Source: Henricia sp. BOLD:AAB3569 | Lineage: Eukaryota; Echinodermata; Asteroidea; Spinulosida; Echinasteridae | DNA: 64,000 nt | Assembly: GCA_037783545.1 (NCBI GenBank) | Contig: JBBELK010000636.1 | Span: 496,001 to 560,000 of the forward strand | Direction: 5' to 3' | In this document: in pieces, positions 42,661-55,192 of the stretch | Layout: each line of letters starts with the position of its first letter | How positions within the stretch are numbered: the stretch's first letter is position 1 | Translations under genes and position numbers: made by a program | The notes under the pieces: model-generated | Database searches by the model: none | Told to the model about the DNA's origin: nothing | The model's input: the letters and a program-made list of their open reading frames with translations, nothing else

Positions 42661-45109
42661 GAATTCATATGAAATATTTAGTTCAAGATGAGGCCTTTTT
42701 GTGTTAGACATTTGAGGGCCTTTCTGGCGAAAATGACTTGCATATGTTGATGGACTAAACTGCAATTTTAAGTTATCTTGTGAATTTGCAAAACTCACAA
42801 AATATTTTTTCCATCAAAATGTTCAGAGCAATTTCTCCAAAACCGTCATTTTCCCTGATATAACAATATGTCGAATAAAGCAAAAGTCTTGAACCAAATA
42901 GTCATTACTAACTTATTCGGGCAATAACAATATTTTGACTATAATCTGAATTTTAAAACACGCATCGCAATGTAGGCCTAAGTCAACACAAGCGAATACG
43001 GCGGCGTGTGGTTTGTATTAGTATTGATTATTGACGCTGAAACTCTGAAGAGTGGTCGATACCACACGTACGTACGTGTACGCCTAGCATGGCCACTAGT
43101 TTACGTTAATTTCGCGCCAAATGTCTAAATTTTTTTAACACATATAAAACGATATTCGCCTTTATTGCCACGTTCAAATCAAATTTAGACACTCAAATAG
43201 TTCATCAACTGTACCAGCAAACATGTCTCGATGTTGGGAAAATGATACTTTGCGAGCAATAAGAAACATTTTAAAGTATGTTTTCCAAAAAACATGGTCT
43301 AAATCACAGTAAGCCTTTTTGTATCCGTAATTAATTCCGTGTCGGGCTGCCTTTTGAAAGACTTGTTTGCCTTGGAATTATTTAAAGTAGGTCTTCAAAG
43401 GTCATTCTGCAAATTTTTCACTTTCAAAAGGGGGTGTGGTTCAGAAAGTCACATACAAAACCGTTGTTGCTACGTGGTACACGCCATTGCCTATAGCAAT
43501 CAGCAGTCTTGTTAATTTATGACATTCTATCCTACGGTATTGATCCTTTACTTTACACTATACCGCGGGCACCACATAGCAACAAAAAGTACATGTAGTC
43601 TGTTTAAATGGATACTAAGTGTGCATATGAAAGGAAGTACGTAAGCACACCAGACGCTATCAATGCAAATAACGTAAAAGGCTAATTAGCCTACACTGTG
43701 GAATTATTCCGCCTGGTATCTTTTCAGAAGAAAAATAATTGAAGGTGGATTTAAAAAATCTTCGTGCATGTTTTCATATGCAGTTCATTTAAGACTGCCT
43801 TCTTGTGATCAAATGTTGGTGCATGTAATTTAAAAATCCAATTTTTCGTTTAAGCCATGTATCGGAATTCACATTACCAAAAATGCATAGCTTTTCGGGT
43901 TTTTTAAAAATCCACCACGTCCATTGAGCTAAAATGTTCGCAGAATATACTGAATTTTTGTTTTACAGAATTGTGGTGTTATTTTAGGAAATGGTGTAAG
44001 TAAATAATTTTCGCAAATGATACATTGGGCCTTAAATTTTACTTTGACTTATTTGTGTATACAATGTAAAAAAAAAAAGAAGTATTTTAAAGTTTTCGAT
44101 GTTGAATAAAGATATTTTCTCAGACACATGTCAAATAAAATCAACGTATAGCACAGTTCTTTCAACGTGGTATACAGTGTAATGTATACGCTTGCGTGAA
44201 GATTGTTAATCAGTGGCTTTTTAATATTTATATTTATATTGTTTTTATTACAATGACAGTTATTCACATCAAATTGTCCAAATTGTCCACATTGGCTTGG
44301 ATATGTAGTCGATTTTAAACTCAAAATCGCCACGTTTTACGAGTTTGAAGCGGCCCAGAGCTCCACTCCCCTGCGGAATCCATTTATTTGTACACGATCG
44401 AACTTGGTGCTTTTGTGCAATGTTCTAGAATTCCGACCCATCATGCACTGCGGGCAGGGAATTGTGGGTGAACCGTAAAGGCACGTATGCTTCCGATCCA
44501 TTATCGAAATTAGAGTCACTTGATTCCTTGCCAGAAAAGATTGCTTTCCTTGCCGTGTGTTGAACAGCCAATGTAAGTTCTTGGTTTTAGACATATACTC
44601 GGCGTGTTTTTTTTTTGTTCTTTGAATGTGTTGCATTCCTTACTATAACCAAACAACTCATTTCGGTAATGGATCGGTAGGCCTATCCTCATCGCACTTC
44701 ATTCGTTTAAGTGGGAGATTTTGTGTTCCTCATTTGTCAAAGTAACGAGCACTGAAAAAGTCCGCTTTGTGTTTTGATGTCGGTGTGTTTTAGTTGGTAA
44801 CGACAATTGTCATTGAACCATAAAGGATATGTCAAACCTTCGTTAAGTTTCCCATTTTTCATCTGCACATACCAACGCTTTGCTCAGAAGAACTTAAGGA
44901 GCGTAATTGCAGCGCAGGCTGAAAGTGAATTTTTGACGTTTACATTTGGACGTATATATTCACTTTTAGCGGATTAGCTATTTACTCCCGACCGCCATAT
45001 TGTTTTTTGCTACATGTTAATTCTCGTCAAAAAGCACGTGTCTGAGCTGAAATCTCACCTTACAGTCCAAATCAAACAATTTGATAAAATACCATGGAGG
45101 TCCTTGGAA
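42661..45109. other. Intergenic, no gene seen
   Basis: AT-rich sequence between RMDN and downstream repeats. It contains a cacacgtacgtacgtgtacg run near 43065. Open frames on either strand are short and show no family motif. Confidence 0.5.
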
Positions 45110-45300
45110 TCTCCAAACTTAGTCCAACCAAGCCGACTTATTAGATTAAGGAAGTCGAATTGGCAACATTAACTATATCGCCAAGTCGACTTATTAAATC
45201 TAGAAAGTCGACTTGGCAACAAATTATCTCGCCAAGTCGGCTTAATTCAGGTTAAAAGTCGACTTGACGTGATAAATTATCTCGTTATCTAAACGAGTAG
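45110..45300 (+). repeat. Short tandem array with AAGTCGACTT palindromes
   Basis: About three units of roughly 60 bp, each with ccaagtcgacttattaaat followed by gaaagtcgacttggcaaca and an attatctcg spacer. Each unit therefore contains an inverted pair. No coding frame. Confidence 0.75.
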
Positions 45301-45562
45301 GATGGCACTTACAGAGCGCCGTAAAACACCTAAAAGAAAACCTTGGTCTTCAACATCCGGTGGATGAAAGATTAATGAAAGTAGGCACGTTGAAGCAAGA
45401 AATGAAATTCTTTTTATCACATTATATTGTTTATGAACGGTCATTTAAATGAAACGGAATTTTCACTTCTTTATAAACTAAAAACTAAGCTTGCACCACA
45501 ATGCTCTAAATCCATCATCCAGTGGAACAGAAAACACTTTATTCTATGCATTTGTCATTACA

Positions 45563-45928
45563 TTAAAGGAGTGTGACCAGATCACCTTTTTTTTACCCAT
45601 AACTCCCCGGGACTTTCCTTATGGGTCATGAGATTTTTATATCATAACATCCGTTATATTTTTCTGATTACGAAACTGAAACTCCCGCGCTTCTAGGCCG
45701 CATATTTCCGAGGATATCGTCGAAAATCCACCGATTATTTGTAAACTAATTTTCCAGTATCAACGTTTATCCACTGAAAGCCGACGATAGTTTTGTTCAA
45801 TTTTTTACTGGAAATCGCGAATGTTTTCGGGTTTTTGGGACATGGGAGGTGTGTATGGGAGTTACTTGATAATATTGGTAAGTTACATCGAAAACTATTT
45901 TCCAGAAACTCTGGTCATGCTCCTTTAA
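45563..45928 (+). mobile_element. R4 family TIR element, complete copy
   Basis: Ends TTAAAGGAGTGTGACCAGA and TCTGGTCATGCTCCTTTAA are inverse complements with one mismatch. Length about 366 bp, with no coding capacity. It relates the partial copies at 20.8 kb and 60.1 kb. Confidence 0.75.
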
Positions 45929-46623
45929 AAGCACTGATTATTTTTTTCAAAAAGGTGAGTTTTGCCATCTCAGGTGAGAAGTACATACATGTACTTAGGC
46001 CCGTTTCAAACGTTGCGCTTGTGCCGTGTTGAATAAAATTCCTCAATTAAACGAATGAAGTAAAGTTCGATGGGGTAACCAAAGGGTGGCTACCAACTGT
46101 CAATGTATCATCCGTTGACCAAACTAAGCTATACTGTGCACCCGTACGGACTGACAAAAAGGTCAGAAATTCTAAGGCATGTGCTATAGAGGCTCGAATA
46201 GGATTGACAGACCGTTCACGGCAGAAACGTATACCATTTCATAATAGCTGAGCAGTACTGCTTTCGGGCGCTCGGTTTCCAGGCTTGGATGATGATATTA
46301 ATAGTTATCTTTGAGAGTCCTCTTGCGCTGAAGGATTTCCTGATAATAATAGCCCAGCACACAGCTAGCGCTAAACGGTGCTGTAGAGGATGTCGCTCGT
46401 CTGGTGCCTGGGGTAGACGCAACAGATTGCTCACCGCAGGAAGGACGACTGGTGTTCGGATGAGAACCCGTATAGTAGCCTGGTAAACCAGATCTGCGTT
46501 GTCCAACGCGAAAAAAACCCAAAATAACTGTTGCTCGTTCTCTTTCTACTTTCTGTAGTACCCTGTAAGGGTAAAAGCAAAAGGGGGAAAGAGCAAAAGG
46601 GGGGAAGCAATAAGCAATTTCAT

Positions 46624-48141
46624 TTTCCCACAAAGCCAAGAATGCATCGCAAGCTGATGCCTCGGGGTCGGGGTGCCATGACACAAACGGCTTGAATTGA
46701 TAATTAATTATTGAGGCAAACATGTAAATCGTTGGTCTAACTCTTAGTTTCGAAATTATCTGTCGGAAAACACGGGCGTTTAGTTGCCATTCCAAATTGT
46801 TTTAAATGACCGAGACAGACGGTCAGCAGAAACGTTTAGTTTGCCTGGAACATGGCGGGCAATCGGCCAAATGTCATGTTGCAAGCACCAAAACCACAGT
46901 TTCCTTGACATATAATTAATATATGGTTTATGTACGACACTGCCGTCGTGTTACCAAGTTCAATAGAAACAAACTTTCCCCTTAAATGTGGAAGGAAGGA
47001 TTTCATATACAGGGTGTTTTTTTAAAAAGGAAACCGAGATTAATTTGTTAATTTCATGGAGATGGCTAAATATTTTGGAAATTGGCAACCACCATCTATT
47101 AGCTAACGATGTCCTCTTTCTTATGACACCACGAAATCCAATTTACGGTCACACATGACTGAGCACGGAGCAGTGTAATCAACCATGTCAGAACTGGTCT
47201 TGCACCAAAAATATGTTTTCATAATGGGCCTCCAAATTATGCAATCCTCAGCCTGTTATTTCATTGCACACTCCTTAAAAGTTGGAAAGGTTGTTCATTT
47301 TCTCAGATGGTATTTTCGGATGTTTTTCCAAATTGTCGACTTGGTGGGAACGGCACGGTAAGGAAAACGCTGACCAAAGGCATCTGCTACTTGCTGGAGG
47401 CTTCCAGTCCTCAACCACTCTGTTATACCACAAACACACGCTGCTCAGTTGTAAGCTGCATTTTGCTGGTCTGAGAAAATGAACAACCTTTCCAACTTTT
47501 AAGGAGTGTGCAATGAAATAACAGGCTGAGGATTGTTCATTATGAAAACATCTTTTTGGTGCAAGACCAGTTCTGACATGGTTGATTACACTGCTCCGTG
47601 CTCAGTCATGTGTGACCGTAAATTGGATTTCGTGGTGTCATAAGAAAGAGGACATCATTAGCTAATAGATGGTGGTTGCCAATTTTCAAAATATTTAGCC
47701 ATCTCCACGAAATTAACAAATTAATCTCGGTTTCCTTTTTTTTTAAAACACCCTGTATATGAAATCCTTCCTTCCACATTTAAGGGGAAAGTTTGTTTCT
47801 ATTGAACTTGGTAACACGACGGCAGTGTCGTACATAAACCATATATTAATTATATGTCAAGGAAACTGTGGTTTTGGTGCTTGCAACATGACATTTGGCC
47901 GATTGCCCGCCATGTTCCAGGCAAACTAAACGTTTCTGCTGACCGTCTGTCTCGGTCATTTAAAACAATTTGGAATGGCAACTAAACGCCCGTGTTTTCC
48001 GACAGATAATTTCGAAACTAAGAGTTAGACCAACGATTTACATGTTTGCCTCAATAATTAATTATCAATTCAAGCCGTTTGTGTCATGGCACCCCGACCC
48101 CGAGGCATCAGCTTGCGATGCATTCTTGGCTTTGTGGGAAA
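46624..48141. repeat. 1.5-kb palindrome in the third retroelement
   Basis: The left arm (46624-47306) and right arm (47471-48141) are inverted copies of about 675 bp with small indels; a 164-bp spacer separates them. The outer part of each arm is retroelement coding sequence (HVPGKLNVSADRLS through DAFLALWE), readable on the minus strand in the left arm and on the plus strand in the right arm. The inner part is a TACAGGGTGT-ended element. Small differences between arms argue against a simple read-chimera artefact. Confidence 0.88.
47008..47757. mobile_element. 750-bp TACAGGGTGT-ended element at the palindrome core
   Basis: Both ends read TACAGGGTGTTTTTTTAAAA in inverted orientation, and TA is repeated outside each end (catatacaggg...ccctgtatatg). 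Inner arms include aaccgagattaatttgttaa, ttcttatgacaccacgaaat and tggaaaggttgttcattttc. The terminal decamer matches the element at 16124-17035. Confidence 0.7.
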
Positions 48142-48564
48142 TGTATAGCATGAAAAACAACTGAAAGTTCCCAAAACTTTATGTGCATCTCCGATTCATC
48201 GGATGTCCATCCTCCATTTGTTTGCAGATTAGTGAAAGGACATAAGGCTCCCCAACCACTGAGTGAAGCACCAGTCTGAATCTGTGTATTGCATACCTTT
48301 GTGTTTATACTTCGAAATGCGAGGCTTAGGTTCTGAATCCACCACCGTAAGTCGGCTAATGCCTCTTGGGGTAAAGTAATTTCCCCCAATATTTGCTCTG
48401 AGTGCCTCGTCTTTTGCCATATCTATGCTTCTGTAATAAAGAGGGCCAAGAGGTACAGCGGGGAAACTGGATATTAATTTCCCAATGACCCGAGAAACAA
48501 GGTAAATGCTGGGTCGTTGTTGATACATGATTGGTAAACTTTTACAAATAGTAAAACCCTTATA

Positions 48565-48905
48565 GAAGGGTTGTCACGATTGGTTGAGCCAGGGTGGAGC
48601 TACCACGTTAGAGCCAATCGGGTGCATTCTTTTGTAAAGTACAAACTGGTGCTGTGCATTATTTTAAATTTTCTCATTTTATTTCATTTTACTACAGTAT
48701 AGAATAAAAATGATATTTGTCAAAAATTGCATTTTTCCTTGATGAAGAACGTGTGGGAAGATCACATGTCAATCGCTTCACAGAAACGAGAATAAAATCG
48801 ATGAACATTGTCATGTCCCCAGGGCCCCATAGGTTTGTTGAAAAATGCCAGCCTCATTTGTCATCCAATCCCATGATGCCTTGAGAACGTCGATAAGGTT
48901 TATTA
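48565..48905 (+). repeat. Dispersed repeat family R3, copy 1
   Basis: Direct copy of 58345-58680, nearly identical over long runs (gaagatcacatgtcaatcgc, aacattgtcatgtcccca, agaacgtcgataaggttta). It ends at gagaacgtcgataagg, which is the terminal inverted repeat of the family at 58082-58676. Confidence 0.85.
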
Positions 48906-49129
48906 TTTTCTACTGGGAAACCACTTTCAATCACTAAAAACACTTGCTATGGAAATCTTAAAAAGCATGTCACACATTTGGACCGTCCCCTAATTTTGGG
49001 AATTACCCTTATGAGATTGGATGACAAAATTGCCCGGCCAAATGTGCATAAACCTACACCAACTCGGCAACCTTTTTACTAATTTTCACGAAAACCAAAA
49101 AAAATTCAAAAATCTACCTCCTACCATGG

Positions 49130-49860
49130 AGGTAGGAAAAGACCTCCACGCTCCCACCACTTTATCTTTGAGTTTGACACATATCAAACCATCCTGAGAT
49201 CTCAGGGAATTTCTACTCTGCAAAGCGACGTGACAATACCCTGAGGAAATACACGCAAATCTGTGGAGCGAGCCGGCTGTTGTCTCGAGCCAACTCACGC
49301 CCGAGTCATTTTGATGTAATTTAATCAATTCAGTCATGTTATGCCGAAAAGAAACAATTTCTATACTTTCCAGAAATTGTATTGGGTTCCGTTCCTTATG
49401 ACTGTCCCATTCCTACCAAACTTTCAAACGACGAACCTTATTTACTCCGCATTTTTTCAAATTAATAACAGGGATGCATGCTGACGAATGTAATGGAACG
49501 GATTCCCCAATATGCTTTAAATAGCAGCCAATCGCCGACGCGGACAACGGCCAGCATTACCGAGTACATGAATCACATGCATGCACGGTGTTTACAATCT
49601 GCGCTCGTTACATTTGAATGCCTGCAATCGTGCTGCACAATGCACTGCAAGCGTCCTGATTGGTCCAGCAGAGGCGACAAGATTTCTGTCGCTAGTCCCA
49701 CCGCCAAATGGGGCCCTTTTCAACAGGGCCACTGTACGCTAGGAGTTAGGGAGTGCGTTAAAGGGGCACTGTTGCAAGAGGATGATATCAAACATACTGA
49801 CAAATATGTCTCGAAACAGAAATGTTGCAAATGCGAGAAATCATCGGGGATTCCCTTCGT
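49130..49860 (+). repeat. Dispersed repeat family R1, copy 2
   Basis: Homologous to 1440-2355 without the hairpin. The start (ccaccactttatctttgag) and the end (cgagaaatcatcggggatt) recur inverted at 53985-54090, so this copy and the 54-kb piece face each other across about 4 kb. Confidence 0.7.
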
Positions 49861-50929
49861 CAAAGGGTAGTATTCCAAAAAAATTAATATAATATTTGAT
49901 TGACGTATGTACCGTGTCCGTGTAATGATTTGATGATAAAAATAATATCAGGAGGGAGAAAACATCAAGATTTCTCAGAACTTGTTTGTCTTAAAATGTC
50001 CACATATATCCTCGGGCTACCATATTTCGCGCACATAAGCCTTGATCACAATAAAGCAACCAAACAGAACCTTTTGGCTCCTATGTCAGATTCCTTATGT
50101 CCAACCCTACCTGGGAGTAAAATTTCAAGAAAGAGCAACGTCGCCGTACGACGCTAGCTATGTTTTTGCAAAAAAACATGCAAAAGTAGACTTGCTAAAG
50201 TTACGTGACGTAAATTCGCTCCTTAGTCACATGTCACACTACGGTGTCCCCATTGTGCCCAGTATCTGAAAATTGTGCTTTCAGAAGAAGTGCTTTTTAA
50301 AAATATGATCCAGTACATTATATAAGGACATCAATGAAAGATTATATTTGAGTTTTCGAGATGATTGAGTCATACAATTAAACTGCACACATTTTTTTCC
50401 AGACGCCTACATGTATTACCAAAACCGGCAGTGAAGTTGACTGAAGGAGGACGGGGCCCAGACGGAGTAAAACATATGGGTGGCTGTATTGCTGTTGATT
50501 TGATTGTTTTAATAGGAAAACTTTGTGTTTGTTTTGTCATGCTTTGCTTGCCTCTCAATTGTTTATTCTCTTGGCCTACCTGAAATTTCTTGAACGTAAA
50601 AAGTTAAATTTATTTAAAAGTAAAACGCGAAAAGATATCAACTCAGGTCAGACTTCCCTTTGATTTAATAAAATGCTCATCAAAAACAGTATCCGATCGA
50701 TTTCTTAAGTATTCCAGATGAAGCTTCCAAACGGTAGAATAAACTAGTTGAAATTGCAATTGTGAATACATATCCTGTCTTGCCCTTTTTGAAGTGATCA
50801 TGACTTTTGGTCACCACGCTCTACCAATTAATTATAAATGCAAATGAACCCATGGGCCCTGCAATAAAAGCTTAACTTTTTTTATTTAAAAAAATAAACA
50901 AAATACAAAATGTGTAGAGGTATTTAAAT
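49861..50929. other. Intergenic, no gene seen
   Basis: AT-rich sequence without recognised features. Short frames at 49900-50270 and 50365-50583 lack splice or family support. Confidence 0.5.
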
Positions 50930-51990
50930 TTCTTTTCGTGAAGAAACCTTTTTGTAAAATTACTAATTATTAATGAAAGTAGCATTACATTGTGTAATCC
51001 ACATTGACTCAAATTTCTTAAAGAGGAAGAATCCCCCTTGACGAAAATCCAGCATTTAGGCTTTTTTCGATAGTCCAAACATCCCTCTTGCCGACGTGGA
51101 TTTTTATTTTTTTTTAATTGTCGGTTTCAAGTGGATAAATTACAAGCAAAAGTGCGCTTTTCGAAAATGAGATTTTCGCGATTTATGAAACGCTCATTAG
51201 GTATTCATGATATGCGCGTGACCCCGTGACGCAATCCTGAGAAAGAGAAGTCAACACGATTGCTAGCGCCGTACGTTTACACGCAAACAAACCTTGGAAA
51301 ACAGTCTCTGATGGTGTTTTTTGAAGAATTTTGTTGGTCCAAAAAGCCAGAGATATGCCCAGTAGCTGCGTAGTTGTATGTTTTACCAGACATATGAAAA
51401 AAAAGAGCAGAAAGATTTTCTTTTCTATTACCAAGAGAGAGAAAAATGAGTCGCTCATTCTAACTTGTACCGGCCGATGTTCAAACACGTGGGAGCTTCC
51501 CCCGCGGTGAACCGTCCTATGCTGTACACAGACCGCTGTGAATGCCGTTTGTTCCGTGACAAAACCTCCCGTCGCAATGCACCAGTATTTACTTCAAAAG
51601 AGCTTCATTGTGAGCCACAATTTCACCGTTTTTTCACAAAACAGGTAATAGTAGATTGTTGTCATATTACATGAAGTGTTTTTCACGTTTGTATTTTGAA
51701 TTACAAAGACAAAACAGGCATGATAAACATTCACTTCGTGTATCTTCCATTCAATACTGCACATGCCGTTTTGTATGTTTCTCAGAATGACGTCAAAACC
51801 CTGTTGATAAACAAACCAAGTGACCTCGAGCGTTTCAGAATTTCGGATGAAGAGGGTCGGAACTGCTTTACGTTTTAAGCAAAGCCTGTCGATTTTTTGT
51901 GAAAAACAAGTTGTGATGGTGTTGTAGACGCATACACCTCCATGATAAACAGAAAAACTTAAAAAATGTGGACGGGGGTATTCTTGCTGT
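50930..51990 (-). repeat. Dispersed repeat family R5, copy 2
   Basis: Inverted relative to 17040-17720 and longer. Internal order is kept (tagtccat...ccttgacgaaaatcc, then ggataaatt...gcgcttttcg, then aaccctgttgataaacaaac and ggtgttgtagacgcatacac). Confidence 0.65.
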
Positions 51991-51994
51991 TTAA

Positions 51995-52560
51995 AGGTAC
52001 ACACCGGCCTACTGTTTACATGATTTAGTGATGTAGCAGCATTGACAATACTTTTTTGATGGTCGTTGTGAAAAAAGTGCAAAATTAACAAAAACGGTAA
52101 AAAGACGGGTTATACGCTTTACCAGCCGTTGCAACTATACGCGCGAGCCTCACGACTTTGGGCGTGTTTGTTTCGGACGAATCCGCCGATTCAACTATGC
52201 ATAGCGCTGAATCATCTGCGCAGATCGGGATCGGCAGATTCGTCCGAAACAAACACGCCCTTTGTCACAAACGATTCGCTCTTCTCCTGCTCAGGATATC
52301 TCCAATTTTCTGCTCACAATTCCACTGGACAGCCCGGACGACCGAATAGGAATTTCCGTTTTCTTTTGAGGAGTTGGCATCATGTTTTTTCTTCACGAAC
52401 GTACACCGAAGCAACACATGTATGTGTGTGTGTGCACTCAGGCTATTTGCCGTGCTGCGCGGGGCAAATATCACCTTCCTAGTAGCCTGCCGTAGCACGC
52501 GCTCGCTCCCGTTCTCCGGACTCTCGAAACAAACATTTATGTTCGAATTTTCATACTTAT
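51995..52560 (+). repeat. Dispersed repeat family R2, copy 2
   Basis: Homologous to 42060-42660, starting with cacaccggcctactgtttac. It is split by the 101-bp hairpin at 52160-52260, which the other copy lacks. Confidence 0.7.
52160..52260. mobile_element. 101-bp hairpin MITE with TTT target duplication
   Basis: Ends GGGCGTGTTTGTTTCGGACG and its perfect complement; TTT flanks each side (52157-52159 and 52261-52263). The homologous R2 copy at 42.25 kb has an empty site (cacgactttttggaaacg). This makes the insertion and its 3-bp duplication clear. Confidence 0.85.
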
Positions 52561-52703
52561 GTTTAACTTTGTTTCATACCTGTATAAATAGTATCTTTTT
52601 TGTCAATTACTTATAAATATTGGGGGGAAATCAGAGTTGAATTTGGTGCAGTTCTGCACTAACAAACTTTTATACGGCTGGAAATACAACTAACTCACAA
52701 GAC

Positions 52704-52748
52704 CACGTGACTTTTCGGAACCAGAATTTGGTTCCGAAAAGTCACGTG
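52704..52748. repeat. Perfect short palindrome with CACGTG
   Basis: Arms cacgtgacttttcggaacca and its complement around gaatt. CACGTGAC is an E-box/CLEAR-like site present once per arm; a regulatory role is only possible. Confidence 0.7.
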
Positions 52749-55192
52749 ACCTTGAATTTTTCAAAAGTGCTCAAAAACGGCCAAATTTGACGGCGTCTTT
52801 TCAGGATATATCTAATTTACTCTCGAAGGCGCTTTAGAATAATGTATGGGTCTATTTCGAGCCCAAAATAGCCCAACAAAGCCGGTGTGTTCCTTTAAGC
52901 AGTAAATTTCGAATTGAAAAGCTATTGATTGCTTTCCGGTGACGTCACCCCTTCCATCCACCATTTTGGTGGGCATTTTTCATGACCCACGTGGCTCGAG
53001 TAATAACCGGCAAAAAGAGCAAGAAAAGCGCATTGGTTGCACTTACCTCTGTTGCTTGAACTATAGCTTTTTAATATGTTGTTGCGCCATGGATGTTGTA
53101 TCGAGAAAGATAAAAACGCATTTCTTCAGGCTAAAAATCGCGATCAAGTAGAAGCATTTTCGTGTTTACATGCAAGCTGACTGCATGCTCAATATTTTGA
53201 ACGTATCGCAACGCGCGTGTGTGGCATCTTCGAATGAAAATACGCTGGTGAGTATTTTTTACGCGTTTTCATGTGCGTCTATTGGCGCGCGCGTGTACGC
53301 GCGTGACTGTTGACCACCACACATTCCCGGATGTTCTACGTCATCGAAAGCAATCAATAAGACGCATGTCTTTCCTTGAGCCCCGTACCGTTCAAAGCGC
53401 CCTCTTTTGGAAAGTGAAACCTAATCAATATTGTTTTTTTAGCGCCTGGAGACTGTGTAGACGATCGGTGGTGAAAGTTTTCGTGAATTTTAAAGATTTC
53501 TCAGAACGATTTTGATTGTAGTATTTTGTACCTTGTCTATAAGGTAGAATTTTGTACCCTAAATTAAGAGTGAGTCAATAAAACTTATCGACGTTCTCAA
53601 TGCATTATGATTATGGGATTGGATAACAAAATTGTGTATGCGGACTCGCAGTGCATGCAGCACACTCAATTAGCCTTTTTTAGAAGTATGGCGAAACAAA
53701 AAGAGAGGGCGCAATTTCATTTGGGTATTAATTTTGTTATCAATTGTATTTCTTTCCAAAAACTTGATTTACATGTTGTAATTATAATACATAGACAGAA
53801 TTATAAATAAAATTAATAAGTGTAAAGTGAAAAACTGAGTTATTTTGCATTTTAGTCGATTTTATACCCACTGCAAAGTGCGCCCTACAATTGTGTCCGC
53901 CATACTTCAAAAAGGCTAATCCAACCAGCGCCGTGCCGATACGGCGCGTGTTGCATAGCGCATACCGAGCTGCGAGCGCGGTACTCGGACTTAATCCCCG
54001 ATGATTTCTCGCATTTGCAATATTTCTGTTTCGGGACATGTTTGTCAGTATGTTTGATATGTGTCAAAGATAAAGTGGTGGTAGGTTGATTCTTTAACTC
54101 TTTTTGGTTTTCAGGAAAAAGAGTAAAAAAGTTGCCGAGTTGGCATCCGCCTTATAGGCTTATGTGCAGGGATATGATACATGACACATTTCAGTATTTG
54201 AAAAAAGGGTTCCGAGTTGTTGCATTTTAAAACATTTCTTGGGGTAAGACTTAATTGAAAATGGCTTAATGTTAAAGTTTATAACCTAAGAAACCTAGAC
54301 ATACCACATGTGGAAGCATTTATGTAAGAAATTTTTTTTTTATGAATAAAGCAGATGAAAATTAACCCCCTAAATGAGAATGCCAGTGTTACATCTGCGG
54401 CACTGCTTTTTTTTAAAGTGGTGTTTAACTACAGAGTAAGAATTTTTTTTAAAAAAAATCAGTTTCAAATCATTCAAACTAACTAATTAAAGCCATTTAT
54501 AGCAACAAAAACAGTAAACAGTTTGTTGCTTATTTTTCTGACGAAATCAAATTTTTGGTTTCTGTACATAACTCTTCGTGTCCGCCTTTGTTGAGGTGCA
54601 GCCCCGCACCCATTTAGACACATGCAAACATCTACGGTACTATCAAACTCCAACGTGTACACTGTGTACGTACGTGCAAATACTTCACAAAATATCAACA
54701 TTATAGAGGGTCTCGAATCAGCAGCGAGCGGTAATGACTGGTTTCCTGTCGCTTTGGTTTTTCGTGTCCATGCGTTATGTACAAACAACGGTACTCTGTG
54801 CAGACATGTGGAAGTTTGAATATTCAACGGTGCATATTTTTAGCAAGCTGGGGAGTTGTTTTTTTCATGTGGCGTGACCAAAGTTGGTCGTGGCTGGTTA
54901 CGTTCTGTGAAGCGGTGCGATGTTGCTTCGTGTCCGGTAACTGGACACGAGTTATGTACATTAGTGGAAAAAAACGTGGGTAAGTATTTGCGCCATCGGC
55001 GCCCACATTTCTTGAAAATCCCTATCTCCAGAATGCTAAAACGTATGTCACAAATGGTAAATGTAATGTTTGTTTTACGATGCAAAATCTAGGGCTTGAA
55101 AACAACAACGAGAGCCTAAAGTGTTTCGTATTTTGGGGAAAGTCCAACCTGTTTCTCGCCGATTTTTGTAAATATGGCGGCCTGAATTTGGG

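Larger units (their letters stand above)
46190..48540 (-). pseudogene. Third tyrosine-recombinase retroelement fragment (RNase H to YR N-terminus)
   Basis: On the minus strand 48528-48142 reads LPQEALADLRWWIQNLSLAF, GASLSGWGAL and HIKFWELSVVFHAI, the connector and first half of an RNase H. The Asp of the usual TDAS is Gly here. Then comes the palindrome. From about 46990 it resumes: ELGNTTAVSYINH, HVPGKLNVSADRLSRSF, WHPDPEASACDAFLALWE. At 46330-46220 AWKPSARKQYCSAIMKWYTF is the N-terminal core-binding domain of a YR. This is the DIRS-like order. It is truncated on both sides and broken by frameshifts. Confidence 0.8.

Noticed and set aside
44337-44636. 99-codon minus-strand frame as a host exon
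   Set aside because: No convincing acceptor or donor, no recognised family and no conserved pattern.
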